A stretch of DNA of 64,000 nt from DAHUXN01 sp963811805 (GCA_963811805.1 CAWESU010000001.1:124001-188000), one strand, 5' to 3'; shown: positions 18,880-27,741, numbered from the stretch's first letter. Numbers and translations are program-made. Notes: generated by a model not told the origin, from the sequence alone.

Positions 18880-20292
18880 CTACGGCGTCGGCGGAAACAA
18901 ATCCGGTTTTCCGCCCGCCGATTTGACTGCATAAGTAAGCGCCGTTACAAACCTCTCGGCTCTATCCTTGTTTCTAAAAAAAATCTCCACGCGTCCTGTA
19001 GTTCCGTCAGGAACGGGGTTTGCTGCGCACGGGTTCTTTGGACAATTTTTAATTTCTAAGCCTCCCCGCTCAATGAGAGGCTTCAGATCAGTCGTGTGAA
19101 AGCTGACGGCCGTTAACTTGTGCGCCGATGAGCCTAGAAAAGCTAGGTAGTCGTGATCGCATTGCGAGTCTGCCTGACATTTTGGATGTTTGTTCAAAAA
19201 TTCACCGATGGCGTCCCCGTCGTAACCGGATTCCTCGGATTGTATCGACTGTGGATCAATATCTCCGAGGGCGAAAGAAATATATGCTGGATAATCCTTC
19301 CCGGAGCTCCGGCCTGCGGTGTCTAGAGCTACCGTGTAGGTGAATTCCGGGTAACCGTCCTTGTGGGTCTCGCCCGTTGGAGCGATCATGTACACAGGCT
19401 GATTGGAGACAATAGTAATGATTGGGGTTGGCGATTGCATCTCTACCCCTGATATTAGGCCCAATAAGACCTGGCGATCTTCAGGCTCAACCATTTGCTG
19501 CATGAAGGCAACAGCGGTTTTCAGGGTCGGCGTCGCCTCGGGCTGAGTTGACTTGCCAGATGACGCAGGTGCGTCCTCATCCCGATTTTGCGTTTGCTCT
19601 TCGACCGGCTCAGATTGGTTGGGGAAATTCTGAAGCTTGGCAGAGTGGGTCTCAAGTAACGGTTTGGCATCGTTGATCGGAATTGCAAAATTCAGATTCT
19701 CTCCGCCTTTGAGGTACATGGTCGTGACGCCAATCACCTGCCCTGCCATGTTGAAAAGCGGGCCGCCGCTGCTGCCGGGAGAGATAGGCGCGGTGATTTG
19801 CAGATATTTCCCGCCTTCTTCCTCAATCGCGCGGATGCTGCTGACAATTCCGTTTGAAACAGTTGATTCGAGCGAGAGCGGATTGCCAATGGCGACGACT
19901 TCCTGTCCTACTTGAACACGGTCGGAATCGCCGAGGGCGAGCGTGCGGAATTTTTCGCCGTGGGCTTTAATGACGGCAATGTCGCGCGCCTTGTCGGATG
20001 CGAGCACTCCATCGACAAGGTAGAAGGCACCATCGGGGAGTTTAACAACAGCAGATGTGCCCTCGGCAATGACGTGATAGTTCGTTACGATGAGGCCGTC
20101 CTTACTCACAATGAATCCGCTACCCTGCGCGATAGGATTGCCATCCTTGTCGGACATGACGATGGACACGACGGCACCATTTGCGGCCTTGGCGATTGCC
20201 GGGATGCTTTTTTGAGGCGGAATCGACTGTGCTGCGGCGAGCGACGCGACCAGAAAGATTGCAGGGAGAAGCTTAGTGGCAAAACGCAGCAT
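18880..20292 (-). CDS. Exported trypsin-like (S1C/HtrA-type) serine protease
   Basis: A 470-residue protein with a signal peptide (LLPAIFLVASLAAAQS) and a trypsin-like domain (about residues 30-215). The catalytic triad is visible: His in IVTNYHVIAEG, Asp in ARDIAVIKA and Ser in ISPGSSGGPLFN. There is no PDZ domain; instead a linker rich in Gln/Glu and a C-terminal domain of about 200 residues with an NCPKNPC motif, of unknown type. It probably works in the periplasm. It is convergent with nothing and divergent from the lipoprotein genes at 20679. A second protease of the same clan closes the cargo region at 28123. Confidence 0.87.
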   Translation of the reverse strand: MLRFATKLLPAIFLVASLAAAQSIPPQKSIPAIAKAANGAVVSIVMSDKDGNPIAQGSGFIVSKDGLIVTNYHVIAEGTSAVVKLPDGAFYLVDGVLASDKARDIAVIKAHGEKFRTLALGDSDRVQVGQEVVAIGNPLSLESTVSNGIVSSIRAIEEEGGKYLQITAPISPGSSGGPLFNMAGQVIGVTTMYLKGGENLNFAIPINDAKPLLETHSAKLQNFPNQSEPVEEQTQNRDEDAPASSGKSTQPEATPTLKTAVAFMQQMVEPEDRQVLLGLISGVEMQSPTPIITIVSNQPVYMIAPTGETHKDGYPEFTYTVALDTAGRSSGKDYPAYISFALGDIDPQSIQSEESGYDGDAIGEFLNKHPKCQADSQCDHDYLAFLGSSAHKLTAVSFHTTDLKPLIERGGLEIKNCPKNPCAANPVPDGTTGRVEIFFRNKDRAERFVTALTYAVKSAGGKPDLFPPTP

Positions 20293-20678
20293 TTCGATCT
20301 CCTTGTGCGTAAAACACTTTCATGTTGGGGCGAACTAGCGACCGAGGCAATGGTACGAGTCGTTAAAAGGTAACGCGCAGCAATGCCGCACTTTTCGTCA
20401 AGGCACTAATTGACGCAAGACAGAGAATCGCCAAGTCAGTTTTGGTGGGGACGTTAGACCTATTCGATGGCGGAGTGTGGAACCCCCCATCCAAAAATGA
20501 CTCAGATTCGGTTTGACATTCCCGATAAAACAGTCAGACCGACGCCATGCAGCATCGTGTTCACGGCGCGCCGTATCTCTTTAGCTTCAACTGTCCTTCG
20601 GGCCAGTACCGAGAGCTTGACGTTCCAATTCAAACTATCTCTCGTTCCGGCGTTTCTTAACGTTGGAGGACAGACCCA
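20293..20678. other. Divergent intergenic region with repeat sequences
   Basis: About 390 bp between the S1C protease (leftward) and the lipoprotein genes (rightward). It holds the promoters of both. Two sequences recur elsewhere in the island: TTGACGCAAGA at 20410-20420 (again at 22419-22429) and the longer leader repeat at 20564-20641. No gene is seen. Confidence 0.5.
20564..20641 (+). repeat. Leader repeat, copy A
   Basis: About 78 bp that aligns with 25887-25964 at roughly 73 percent identity with two small gaps, including the identical run TTCAAACTATCTC at the right end. Each copy ends 37-39 bp before the ATG of a small exported-protein gene (20679 and 26003). It is either a shared regulatory leader or the trace of a duplicated gene start. 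Confidence 0.55.
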
Positions 20679-21131
20679 ATGCGAACTCTTCTCTTGGTTT
20701 TCATGTTCGTCGGAGTGTGTGGGTGCAGTCCCGCTGCCCGACGGAATTTTGCAGCCGTGGCGAGCGCAGGAGAATCGGCTCCGCAGAGCGAGACCATAAA
20801 GCTAATGATTTTTGGTGGGGAGGCGCACAAGACCTATCTCGGTTGCCTTAACTGTTCACAGTATGCGACTGACTCAGTTTTTAACGAATACGGGCAGCAT
20901 GGAAGTCCGTATTCTTCCGAAAGCATCTGGAATCATTATGGCGAATATGGTTCTGCCTATTCACAATACGGGGCATGTAACTCTTACGCGACCGACCCGC
21001 CGGTCATCGTAGATAGCGCGGGCAGATTTTACGGGCGTCTGACGCTGAACACTTACCATGCCGAGTTTGGGGCCGGTGCAAACTACTATAATTGGCTCAA
21101 GCAGTCTGTCTGCGGAGAAAACAGTGGGTAG
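20679..21131 (+). CDS. Lipoprotein with a Tyr/Gly/Ser-rich repeated domain
   Basis: A 150-residue protein with a lipoprotein signal (LLLVFMFVGVCGC, lipobox Cys about 16). The mature part has a Cys-containing segment (YLGCLNCSQYATDS) followed by near-repeats: NEYGQHGSPYSSESIWN and HYGEYGSAYSQYGACN. Small secreted proteins with this repeat are scattered widely in bacteria; their function is unknown to me. GGAGG lies nine bases before the ATG. The next lipoprotein gene overlaps it by 8 bp, so they are translated together. Confidence 0.75.
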   Translation: MRTLLLVFMFVGVCGCSPAARRNFAAVASAGESAPQSETIKLMIFGGEAHKTYLGCLNCSQYATDSVFNEYGQHGSPYSSESIWNHYGEYGSAYSQYGACNSYATDPPVIVDSAGRFYGRLTLNTYHAEFGAGANYYNWLKQSVCGENSG

Positions 21132-22053
21132 GCTTCGAGGTGTGGGTATGCTTGCGCTGGTCGTGTCTGTAGCGCTGGCCGCATGTGGGGGCGGCTCCAA
21201 CTCAGGATCACAGAATCAATCGTCGAATCCTGCTCCCAATGTTGCGGGCCAATGGGACTTCTTTATTGTGTCAAATAGCGGGCAACTCGGTTTTCCAAAT
21301 CCTGTAGTCGCAAATTTACAAGAACAGTCAACGACGAATTACTTCTCGACTCCTGCAACCACACTTCAGTTTCTAATGAACCCCAATGGGCCGCCCCAGC
21401 TTTGTGCGTTCGCGGCGAATGACACTGGATGTGACTTCCCACCAAACCTGTACTCCGGGCTTGTGGTGAATGCCAGTCTCGGTAACTCAGGGTCGGTAAC
21501 CATTCAACTCCCGACAGGAGGAACAGCCAACGACAGTTTTCCGGGTGCTGTGAACTTAGCGTCGTCGCCTCAAATCCAAGGAGCGGCAACCGTAGGCACA
21601 GAGGGCGGCGTTTTTGTGGGAATACAAATGCCCTCGTTTTCCGGGACGTATTCCGGGAACCTCAGCACAACTCTGATACCGCCCGGTCAGGGTTTGTCAA
21701 ACTTCCCGATAGCAGTGTCGATGACTTTGAATCAAGATCAAAATTGGAATATCACGGGAAGTGCGACGTTCTCCGTGTCAGGGTGCGTTCAGGCATTTAC
21801 ATTCAGCAATTCCGCAGCGGTCGGCGGTACTGCGTATCTCAATGGTGCCAGCGGCACAACCACGATAGAAATGCAATTGATGGAGGCATGGACTCCGTTC
21901 CCTTACGATCCCGGCTTCAACAACGGCACGTGGTTTCTAGGTGATCCGATAACGGGAACAGCACTGAATGCGGGTCAAGCACGGGTATTATATACAGGCA
22001 GCATCTGCGGGGCCAACGGCGGTCAGGGCACTCTGACGCTGCAATCGCACTAA
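21124..22053 (+). CDS. Large lipoprotein, beta-rich
   Basis: A lipoprotein of about 309 residues with signal LALVVSVALAAC and the typical following GGGSNSG linker. The mature protein is rich in Gly, Ser, Asn and Thr and looks like an extended beta sandwich; no domain is recognised. GTG 21124 is chosen because GGAG lies six bases upstream and the leader then has two Arg residues; ATG 21148 is an alternative. Proteins of this general type (short lipoprotein head, beta-rich Thr/Gly body) are common on acidobacterial surfaces. Confidence 0.75.
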   Translation: MGRLRGVGMLALVVSVALAACGGGSNSGSQNQSSNPAPNVAGQWDFFIVSNSGQLGFPNPVVANLQEQSTTNYFSTPATTLQFLMNPNGPPQLCAFAANDTGCDFPPNLYSGLVVNASLGNSGSVTIQLPTGGTANDSFPGAVNLASSPQIQGAATVGTEGGVFVGIQMPSFSGTYSGNLSTTLIPPGQGLSNFPIAVSMTLNQDQNWNITGSATFSVSGCVQAFTFSNSAAVGGTAYLNGASGTTTIEMQLMEAWTPFPYDPGFNNGTWFLGDPITGTALNAGQARVLYTGSICGANGGQGTLTLQSH

Positions 22054-22115
22054 ACCCTCGGTGCCTAGCGATAGGAAAATTATAACTTTCGGCAAGGCTC
22101 TCAGGAGGGCCGCAC

Positions 22116-22619
22116 ATGAAGATGAATTATTCGAAGGCGGGCACGTTTACGTTTGCTTGTTTGTTCCTGTTGAGTTTTGGGTACGAGCTAAATTATTGGC
22201 TCAGACCGATGAGTGCTCAGTCGCAAGAGGCAGTGACGACCATAGCGACGCAAGGCCGATTTCAACTAATCAAATTGAAAACAAACGAAGATATGCTGCT
22301 CGATACTGCCACGGGAAAAGTGTTTGATTTTTACAATGGCGGCAGTGTCTTGCGGTCTTGCGAGAAATTCCAATTACGGCCTGCGCCGATGCTGACTGCA
22401 AAACGCAAAAAGCGGCAGTTGACGCAAGATAGACAATTCTATTTTTGCGTCCGGCGTGGAGCGCGGCGAAAAAACTTGGGACTCCCAGAGTCGAGCCTAG
22501 ACCGGGTAGTGGTCGCCCCAGGCCGTCAGAGCTTCTCGACCAGAGTTTGTTTGACGCAGCGGGTCAGTCACGACGCCCGTCCGCCATTGCAACATACGCG
22601 CGTATGGCGTAATGCTTGA
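22116..22619 (+). CDS. Exported hypothetical protein, C-terminus doubtful
   Basis: A 167-residue frame with an excellent start (AGGAGG seven bases before ATG) and a signal or anchor helix (FTFACLFLLSFGYELNYWL). The segment to about residue 75 (RFQLIKLKTNEDMLLDTATGKVFDF) resembles small exported proteins that bind via a beta meander. The rest is Arg/Gln-rich and contains the island repeat TTGACGCAAGA, so it may be read-through after a frameshift or lost stop. Function unknown. Confidence 0.5.
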   Translation: MKMNYSKAGTFTFACLFLLSFGYELNYWLRPMSAQSQEAVTTIATQGRFQLIKLKTNEDMLLDTATGKVFDFYNGGSVLRSCEKFQLRPAPMLTAKRKKRQLTQDRQFYFCVRRGARRKNLGLPESSLDRVVVAPGRQSFSTRVCLTQRVSHDARPPLQHTRVWRNA

Positions 22620-22798
22620 TCCTGAGAAGCCGCTTGGCCATTTCCGCAGATGCTTCCTTGCGGAATTGAACAATGAGATCGTGCAGCCTGTCATCTAGCG
22701 CGCGAAGTTCGCGGCGCACCGGAGGTGTTTTAGTTCTCTGCCCTAACCCCTTGAAAACAGCCCGACAGCTCGAAAATAGCCATTCAGTTTCCTCTGTT

Positions 22799-23236
22799 TT
22801 ATTTTCCGTTCCCAAAGTTGCCTCCGAATCCGATTGTCCCAAGCCGTGGCTGTCGCTCCGTCTGATTTTGAACTTCTCCGTCTGGGTGCACTGTTGCCGC
22901 CAATTCCATTTCTTTTTCATCTGGCTGATTCGTGCGCGCCCTAAGTTTCTCGTTTTCCCGTTGCATCGACTCGTACTCGTCATACAGCGCACTGAAAAAG
23001 CCATGTAGGATTTTGTACAGCTTCCTATTCCAAACAAATACGGCATAGATGGCAAGAGCAAAGAGCGGGTTAATCCAGTCGGCGGCAATGCCGACTCCGA
23101 GAAGAGCAAGACCCCACCAGCACAACCACCACCGTTTCTTTTTTTCTTGAATTGTGTCATCCAGCCGTTTCAGCTTTTCCCGTTCGTCGGAAGGCAGGCG
23201 CAAAATGTCTCTAATGCCGTCATCCATCCATTTCAT
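22799..23236 (-). CDS. Membrane protein with two helices and coiled-coil tail
   Basis: A 145-residue protein. A charged N-terminus (REKLKRLDDTIQEKKKR) is followed by two hydrophobic segments (WWLCWWGLALLGVGIAA, then PLFALAIYAVFVW), a Glu/Arg-rich helical stretch (YESMQRENEKLRAR) and a Gly-rich end. ATG 23236 has GAGG upstream. No family is recognised. It lies alone on the minus strand of the cargo region. Confidence 0.65.
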   Translation of the reverse strand: MKWMDDGIRDILRLPSDEREKLKRLDDTIQEKKKRWWLCWWGLALLGVGIAADWINPLFALAIYAVFVWNRKLYKILHGFFSALYDEYESMQRENEKLRARTNQPDEKEMELAATVHPDGEVQNQTERQPRLGTIGFGGNFGNGK

Positions 23237-23397
23237 ATGCGCGCTCCCTCTTTGGCAGAGTCACACGCATCCAGCCTTTGTTTCCATAGAGCTTTAGTGC
23301 TCAATCCTCCTTGCATGCGTCGAGAGTTATTGAATTCAGTGCACGCGAATCTGAGTGGTTGGCGACAGCTGTGTGGCCGCACACGCATACAGGACTC

Positions 23398-23955
23398 TCA
23401 CGCCGCGGTGGCTTGCTCATTCCACCGTTGAATGGTCACGCCCTTCACGATAAGCCATAGCATCAGCGACGCTTCCGCAAGGATGCCGAGCGCCTCAATG
23501 TAGATGGATAGATAGTGTGCGGCAGCGGGAGACAAAAAAACCAGCCAGCCCACGCCGGCTAACCCCATCAACACGCCCAGCGCGCGAGGCAGGAAGCCGG
23601 ACCTGAAGACCAGGTAGCCGATCAGCAGGCAGTAGGGTCCGAAAAACAGAAGGGGGCTGATGGGCAGGGTGACGCGAGGAAAAGTGCCCAGCGTCATCAC
23701 CACGCATCCCGCCAGGCCGAAGAGCGCCGCGAGCAATGAAAGGCTCCTGTTCACCGGCTTGAACATGTCATAGAAGAGCAGCGTCAAAAGCCCATAGCAT
23801 GCGGTCGCGAAGAGGTTTACGGCATCGCCTGTTGCAACAAAATTGCGGACAGTCAGTAACTGGGCGAGGATTGCGGTCAGAAAGTAGACAAGATAAACGA
23901 CGCCGGTGATCCTGGCGCGTTGGCGCGGCGACAATTCGCTAAACCGTTGCATCAT
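23398..23955 (-). CDS. DUF4386-like multi-pass membrane protein
   Basis: A 185-residue protein with five or six hydrophobic segments (GVVYLVYFLTAILAQLL, ATACYGLLTLLFYDMF and others) and the pattern of the DUF4386 family, of unknown function. ATG 23955 is supported by GGAGG six bases upstream; the open frame to 24045 is not needed. It is the last recognisable gene before the IS1380 transposase. Confidence 0.8.
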   Translation of the reverse strand: MMQRFSELSPRQRARITGVVYLVYFLTAILAQLLTVRNFVATGDAVNLFATACYGLLTLLFYDMFKPVNRSLSLLAALFGLAGCVVMTLGTFPRVTLPISPLLFFGPYCLLIGYLVFRSGFLPRALGVLMGLAGVGWLVFLSPAAAHYLSIYIEALGILAEASLMLWLIVKGVTIQRWNEQATAA

Positions 23956-24394
23956 TTGCAGCCTCCAGAAGCGGCCAGCCTCATGAATGCGCCGATTCCG
24001 GCTACGCTGACCCCCGCACGTGCCGTGTTCCCGGCAAAGACACATGCATAGTCAGAACCGGCAGGCGCTACCTTTTACGAGTAAGCGCGTGACGTGCTCC
24101 TGACTGATCAAGAGTGCACACAATTGCGGATAAGTTCGGCAGCACGCCCGCGGCAGGATTCGCGACGATCCGTCTTGTTCTAACTGGAATCTCCTTTTTC
24201 AGTCCTGATTCGCTCGAATTATACCGCTCTTCAGCGGTCTGGGAAGACCAACGCCGCAATTTTGGTCGAAAAACAGAGCGATTCCGTGCCGCTGTGGACT
24301 CGACCGCGTAATCAGGAGCCTTCCTTGTCGATTTCTCAGACACTCTTTCCTCCTCCCTTCTCCTCCGCGATTTGATTTGGCCTCGCGATCATCC
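23956..24394. other. Intergenic region next to the transposase gene
   Basis: About 440 bp that should contain the left end of the IS1380-type element, downstream of its transposase, and the promoter of the DUF4386 gene. I could not define the terminal inverted repeat by eye. No gene is seen. Confidence 0.35.
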
Positions 24395-25735
24395 TTAGTT
24401 TGCCGGAAGGGGCAACAGCGCGATCCGTCGCATCATCGCAGCGAACCGCGCTCGCGTCAGGTGCCCTTCCGCCAGCATCAGCCAGTAGTACCGTGCATGC
24501 TTTACCAGCCGTCCTCCCGTCTTCACCAGCCTCTGCTGAAGGCTGGTAAGCGACCAGTCCTCAATCCCCTTTGGCAGCACCAGCCGTCGCCACAGGTTCC
24601 CCAGGTTGTAGGCGAGAATGCTGAGCCACAACCGAACCTCATTGCCGCGAAACCGGTGGCAGCTCAGCCGCGTCATCTTCACCGCCTGCTTGCCCTCCTT
24701 GATCCATTGCTCTGCCTTGCCGCGCTGGTTATAGAAATGGATAACCTTCCGGTTTCTGAACTGAGTGTTAGTCACGATGAAGCCCACCCGAGGGAACAGC
24801 TCCCCGGCATGGAACTCCACCTTGGCAACCACCCTCCGCGCCGTCTTCCAACTGGCTGCCCGGTAAAGAAAGCCCTTGTACCACACGACTGGTTTATACG
24901 CCGGACGGCCTACCGGCCGAGTCAGCAACTCTGCAATATCCCGCATCAGGCAGTCGTTGGCCGGAATCCGGATCGCGTACTTCGCCCCACGCTCTTCGAG
25001 TGCTTCGTAGATGTCCGGTTTCGCAAAGGCCGCGTCAGCCCGGAACCAGACTTCTTTGCCCAGCTTCTGTAGCCGTTCGATCTCTGGTAGCAAAAGCTGC
25101 TCCCAGCCATCGGCGCTGTGAACGTTGCCTGGCCGCAGTCTTGCGGCAACACAGTCGCCCGCGCTGTTGAACAGCAGCAGCGGGTGATAGCAGGTGGATT
25201 CATAGTGTTTGTTGTAGGCACTCTGCTCCTGCTCTCCGTAGACCGGGATCTCGGTGCTGTCCATGTCCAGCACTGCCCGCCATGACCATTCCTGTTGTTC
25301 GGCCTTTGCAATCAGTCCCCGGTTCATCAACGCCAGACCACACAGGTTCGCATCTTGCGTCAGCACCTCGGTCTCAAACCAATGCAGCCGGGAGGGAAGC
25401 GCCGCGCCGCGATCCCGGATCTTCTCCGAGCCAATTAAGCGGAAGGTCGGGTCCTGGGAAAGGCGTTCAGCGTCGTTGAGATCTTCATAACCGGCCAGGC
25501 GGCTGTAAACCGACTGGCGCAACAGATCCGGCAAGGGAAGTTGCGTGTTCCTGCCACGACGGGCATCGGTTAGATTGTCGGAGATCAGCTCGCTTAACCC
25601 GAGACGTTCATCCAGCTCTCGAACCACCAACAAGCCAGCGTCGGACGTGACTCGTGACCCCTGGAAATCAACCTTTAGAGAGGAGTTGAAGGAGAAGTGG
25701 AAAGGCCGGTTTTGGTTCTCACCCATTGGGTTCAT
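24395..25735 (-). CDS. IS1380-family transposase
   Basis: A 446-residue DDE transposase of the IS1380 family, full length for the group. Conserved features include RVTSDAGLLVVREL at the N-terminus, the first acid in VLDMDSTEIPVYG, the second in VWFRADAAF, and the YNQRGKAEQWIKEGK motif with the catalytic Glu. A C-terminal RFRGNEVRLWLSILAYNLGN is typical of the family. The frame is intact, so it may be active. Terminal repeats and target duplications were not resolved. It separates the DUF4386 gene from the second half of the cargo. Confidence 0.93.
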   Translation of the reverse strand: MNPMGENQNRPFHFSFNSSLKVDFQGSRVTSDAGLLVVRELDERLGLSELISDNLTDARRGRNTQLPLPDLLRQSVYSRLAGYEDLNDAERLSQDPTFRLIGSEKIRDRGAALPSRLHWFETEVLTQDANLCGLALMNRGLIAKAEQQEWSWRAVLDMDSTEIPVYGEQEQSAYNKHYESTCYHPLLLFNSAGDCVAARLRPGNVHSADGWEQLLLPEIERLQKLGKEVWFRADAAFAKPDIYEALEERGAKYAIRIPANDCLMRDIAELLTRPVGRPAYKPVVWYKGFLYRAASWKTARRVVAKVEFHAGELFPRVGFIVTNTQFRNRKVIHFYNQRGKAEQWIKEGKQAVKMTRLSCHRFRGNEVRLWLSILAYNLGNLWRRLVLPKGIEDWSLTSLQQRLVKTGGRLVKHARYYWLMLAEGHLTRARFAAMMRRIALLPLPAN

Positions 25736-25886
25736 ACCTCCGGGGCGTCTTCACCACGTTCGCACCCTCATAAACATTGACGATTATCACGCTCCGAGGT
25801 TTCAGAATTATGAATCAAAAAGGAAATGCGGGTTAGTACCTTTCCGTGAGCGGAGCAGCAAAGTGGTAATCCTCATTTCGACAATT

Positions 25887-25964
25887 CGCCGCGCGGTACC
25901 TCTTTCGCGCCGCCTGTACGGTCGGCCAGCTATTCAGAGCGTGCCGTTCCTTTCAAACTATCTC
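25887..25964 (+). repeat. Leader repeat, copy B
   Basis: Copy of the sequence at 20564-20641 (about 73 percent identical, sharing TTCAAACTATCTC). It ends 38 bp before the ATG of the exported-protein gene at 26003. The rest of 25736-26002 shows no gene; it should hold the right end of the IS. Confidence 0.55.
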
Positions 25965-26002
25965 CATCGGCTCGAACACAACTCGATTCGAGGAAGCGTC
26001 CA

Positions 26003-26431
26003 ATGAAAACACGGTCGGGAATTCTCGTTATTGTTTTTCTCTTTGTTGCTGTAGTCGCTCAAGCACAATCTCAGTCTGTCCAAGCCAACACTGCCAGCCA
26101 AGCCGCCGCGCAGCCGCTACAATCTCAAGCGCAGTCACAGCCGCAACAAGCGCAGCCCGCGAACAATGTTAGTGCGACAATCCTCTGGGCAATAACGCTC
26201 GCTCTGTGGCTCATTGCCGTTAAGCGAAGTCCTCGAAAAGCTCACACTTTTTTGTTTGTCTTGGGATGTATAGCGGGCGGCGTCGCCGGGGGCACAGCAA
26301 TAGGCTTTGCTCTGGGCAATCCCGATCTCGCGGGTACTTTGGCAGGTGTTCTGGGTCAGTTCTCTGGCATCCTGGCATCCGTCAACCGCATGAGGCTCTA
26401 TCGAAAGCCTGAACTTCCAGTCGCGTTCTGA
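26003..26431 (+). CDS. Exported membrane protein, Gln/Ala-rich
   Basis: A 142-residue protein with a signal peptide (ILVIVFLFVAVVAQAQ), a Gln/Ala/Ser-rich linker (about 23-52) and two further hydrophobic segments (ATILWAITLALWLIAV and a Gly-rich one near 85-110). Membrane location is clear; function is not. It shares its upstream leader with the lipoprotein gene at 20679. Confidence 0.68.
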   Translation: MKTRSGILVIVFLFVAVVAQAQSQSVQANTASQAAAQPLQSQAQSQPQQAQPANNVSATILWAITLALWLIAVKRSPRKAHTFLFVLGCIAGGVAGGTAIGFALGNPDLAGTLAGVLGQFSGILASVNRMRLYRKPELPVAF

Positions 26432-26514
26432 ACTTCCCAGTTTCCCAATCGAGCACCGACAACCATCAGTACCATTCACAGGCCCGGCAAACGGATTCAA
26501 GGTAATTAAAGGCT

Positions 26515-26703
26515 ATGACAGCCGAATCAGGCATCAAAACGAGGACACGCGCCCGCTGGCTGCGGCACCGTCTCGAAGGAAAAGTGCCGTCTGAAATTCT
26601 CGCCGCAATGACCGATGAAGAGTTGATCGAGCAATATGAGGCAGAGCAGCGGGGCAAATTGGACAGGCTGAGGGCGAAGCACGCGTCAGCGGAGAAAACA
26701 TAG
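26515..26703 (+). CDS. Small charged hypothetical protein
   Basis: A 62-residue, highly charged helical protein (EILAAMTDEELIEQYEAEQ, DRLRAKHASAEK). No family is recognised. Composition and the absence of overlap with other genes make it plausible. It sits 19 bp before the HAD-like gene and may be in its operon. Confidence 0.5.
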   Translation: MTAESGIKTRTRARWLRHRLEGKVPSEILAAMTDEELIEQYEAEQRGKLDRLRAKHASAEKT

Positions 26704-26722
26704 TCTGCATTGCATTGGAGCC

Positions 26723-27151
26723 ATGCTTATTTTCCTCGATTTCGATGGCGTTCTGAGACGCAAACAATCGCCACTCTACCGACTGGACGCAGATTGCCTG
26801 AGCGCCTTCGAGCAAGCTGTACGGAAGCTGCCAGACGCAGAGATTGTAATCACCTCGACTTGGCGCGAAGCATTCTCCCTCGAACGGATGCGCGGCCTAT
26901 TCTCTCCTGATATTTCAGCTCGCATTGTTGGCGTGACGCCGATTGACCGGCGGCGAGAAGATCACTATCGCTACCGGGAAGTGCTCGCCTACATGAAGCG
27001 GAACGGGAAGTCCGGCGTCCCGTGGGTCGCCCTCGACGATGAGCCGTCACATTACCCGCCGTTTGCGAACCTGATTTTAATAGACGGCCAACGGGGATTC
27101 GATTCACATGCGGCAGAACGCCTTGCGAGCACTGTGCAATATGCGAGTTGA
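26723..27151 (+). CDS. HAD-like protein
   Basis: A 142-residue compact HAD-fold protein. Motif I is LIFLDFDGVL (nucleophile Asp 6, second Asp 8), motif II the Ser/Thr in IVITSTWRE, and the acidic motif near the end is VALDDEPSHY. This matches the small HAD domain family that includes the HAD part of RNA-repair polyproteins; substrates are phosphate esters, but the exact reaction is unknown. It is one of few soluble, cytoplasmic-looking proteins in the cargo half of the island. Confidence 0.82.
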   Translation: MLIFLDFDGVLRRKQSPLYRLDADCLSAFEQAVRKLPDAEIVITSTWREAFSLERMRGLFSPDISARIVGVTPIDRRREDHYRYREVLAYMKRNGKSGVPWVALDDEPSHYPPFANLILIDGQRGFDSHAAERLASTVQYAS

Positions 27152-27214
27152 AGCTTTCACCGCCAGCCTGCCTCAGACAATCCTCCGCAATGATGCCCGA
27201 AAGGAGAAATGAAC

Positions 27215-27358
27215 ATGGGGGCTGAGGCTGTAGGGCAGGCACTAGCGGTAATCTTGCTGTGGTCGGGCGTGATCTGGCTCGGTGTCTGGTTCGTTCGCAA
27301 GATTAGAACAAAAATCCTTGCAAGATCGAGTCAACAACGCCAGTTCAGACCACGCTGA
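27215..27358 (+). CDS. Tiny single-helix membrane protein
   Basis: A 47-residue product: a hydrophobic helix (ALAVILLWSGVIWLGVWFV, about residues 8-27) followed by a strongly basic tail (RKIRTKILARSSQQRQFRPR). ATG 27215 has AGGAG eight bases upstream; ATG 27209 in the same frame is too close to that site. No family is recognised. It begins a run of three short membrane genes, each with a strong ribosome site. Confidence 0.55.
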   Translation: MGAEAVGQALAVILLWSGVIWLGVWFVRKIRTKILARSSQQRQFRPR

Positions 27359-27420
27359 CAGCCACTCCATAAAGTAATCGAAAGTCCTTGCTAAATCTCG
27401 TAGACGAAGGAGTCGAAGCG

Positions 27421-27741
27421 ATGAAGATCATCGGGCTTGAAGGAATGACAACGGATGAGATCAATTTCGAGTTGCAGCGCGGCGGAAAGTTCGTCCTGTT
27501 CCAATACTGCGTGTCCGTTCTCGTTGTTACGTTCAAGCGCGCCTCGGCTATTTACTTTCTCAAGTCCGGTGAGAACGCCATCGTGAAGGGTCTGCGGTTC
27601 ACCGCTATTTCGCTGATAGCCGGATGGTGGGGCTTTCCTTGGGGGCCGATTTACACCGTTCGTTCTCTGTTCGTCAATCTTCGCGGCGGCAAGGACATCA
27701 CTGCGGAGATTATCACCGCAACACAATTAGCGAAAGGATAA
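27421..27741 (+). CDS. Small membrane protein (widespread, unknown function)
   Basis: A 106-residue protein starting MKIIGLEGMTTDEI, then RGGKFVLFQYCVSVLVVTF (about 25-43) and a second hydrophobic stretch with GWWGFPWGPIYTV. I recall similar proteins in many environmental bacteria, without a known function; the GWWG-PWGP motif is their hallmark. AAGGAG lies eight bases before ATG 27421, which is preferred over an upstream in-frame ATG at 27388. Confidence 0.72.
   Translation: MKIIGLEGMTTDEINFELQRGGKFVLFQYCVSVLVVTFKRASAIYFLKSGENAIVKGLRFTAISLIAGWWGFPWGPIYTVRSLFVNLRGGKDITAEIITATQLAKG

Noticed and set aside
18618..18934. Overlapping plus-strand frames in 18618-18934
   Set aside because: Arg/Thr/Pro-rich products without signal, motif or ribosome site, running into the 3' end of the protease gene; judged non-coding.
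22564..23160. A 198-codon minus-strand frame overlapping the membrane protein at 22799-23236
   Set aside because: The N-terminal two-thirds are a shadow of the membrane protein. The last 50 codons look helical and could be a separate small gene, but no start with a ribosome site is present.
23956..26002. Terminal inverted repeats of the IS1380-type element
   Set aside because: Several weakly complementary sequences flank the transposase gene, but none is a convincing pair and no target duplication was found by eye, so the exact element ends are not given.
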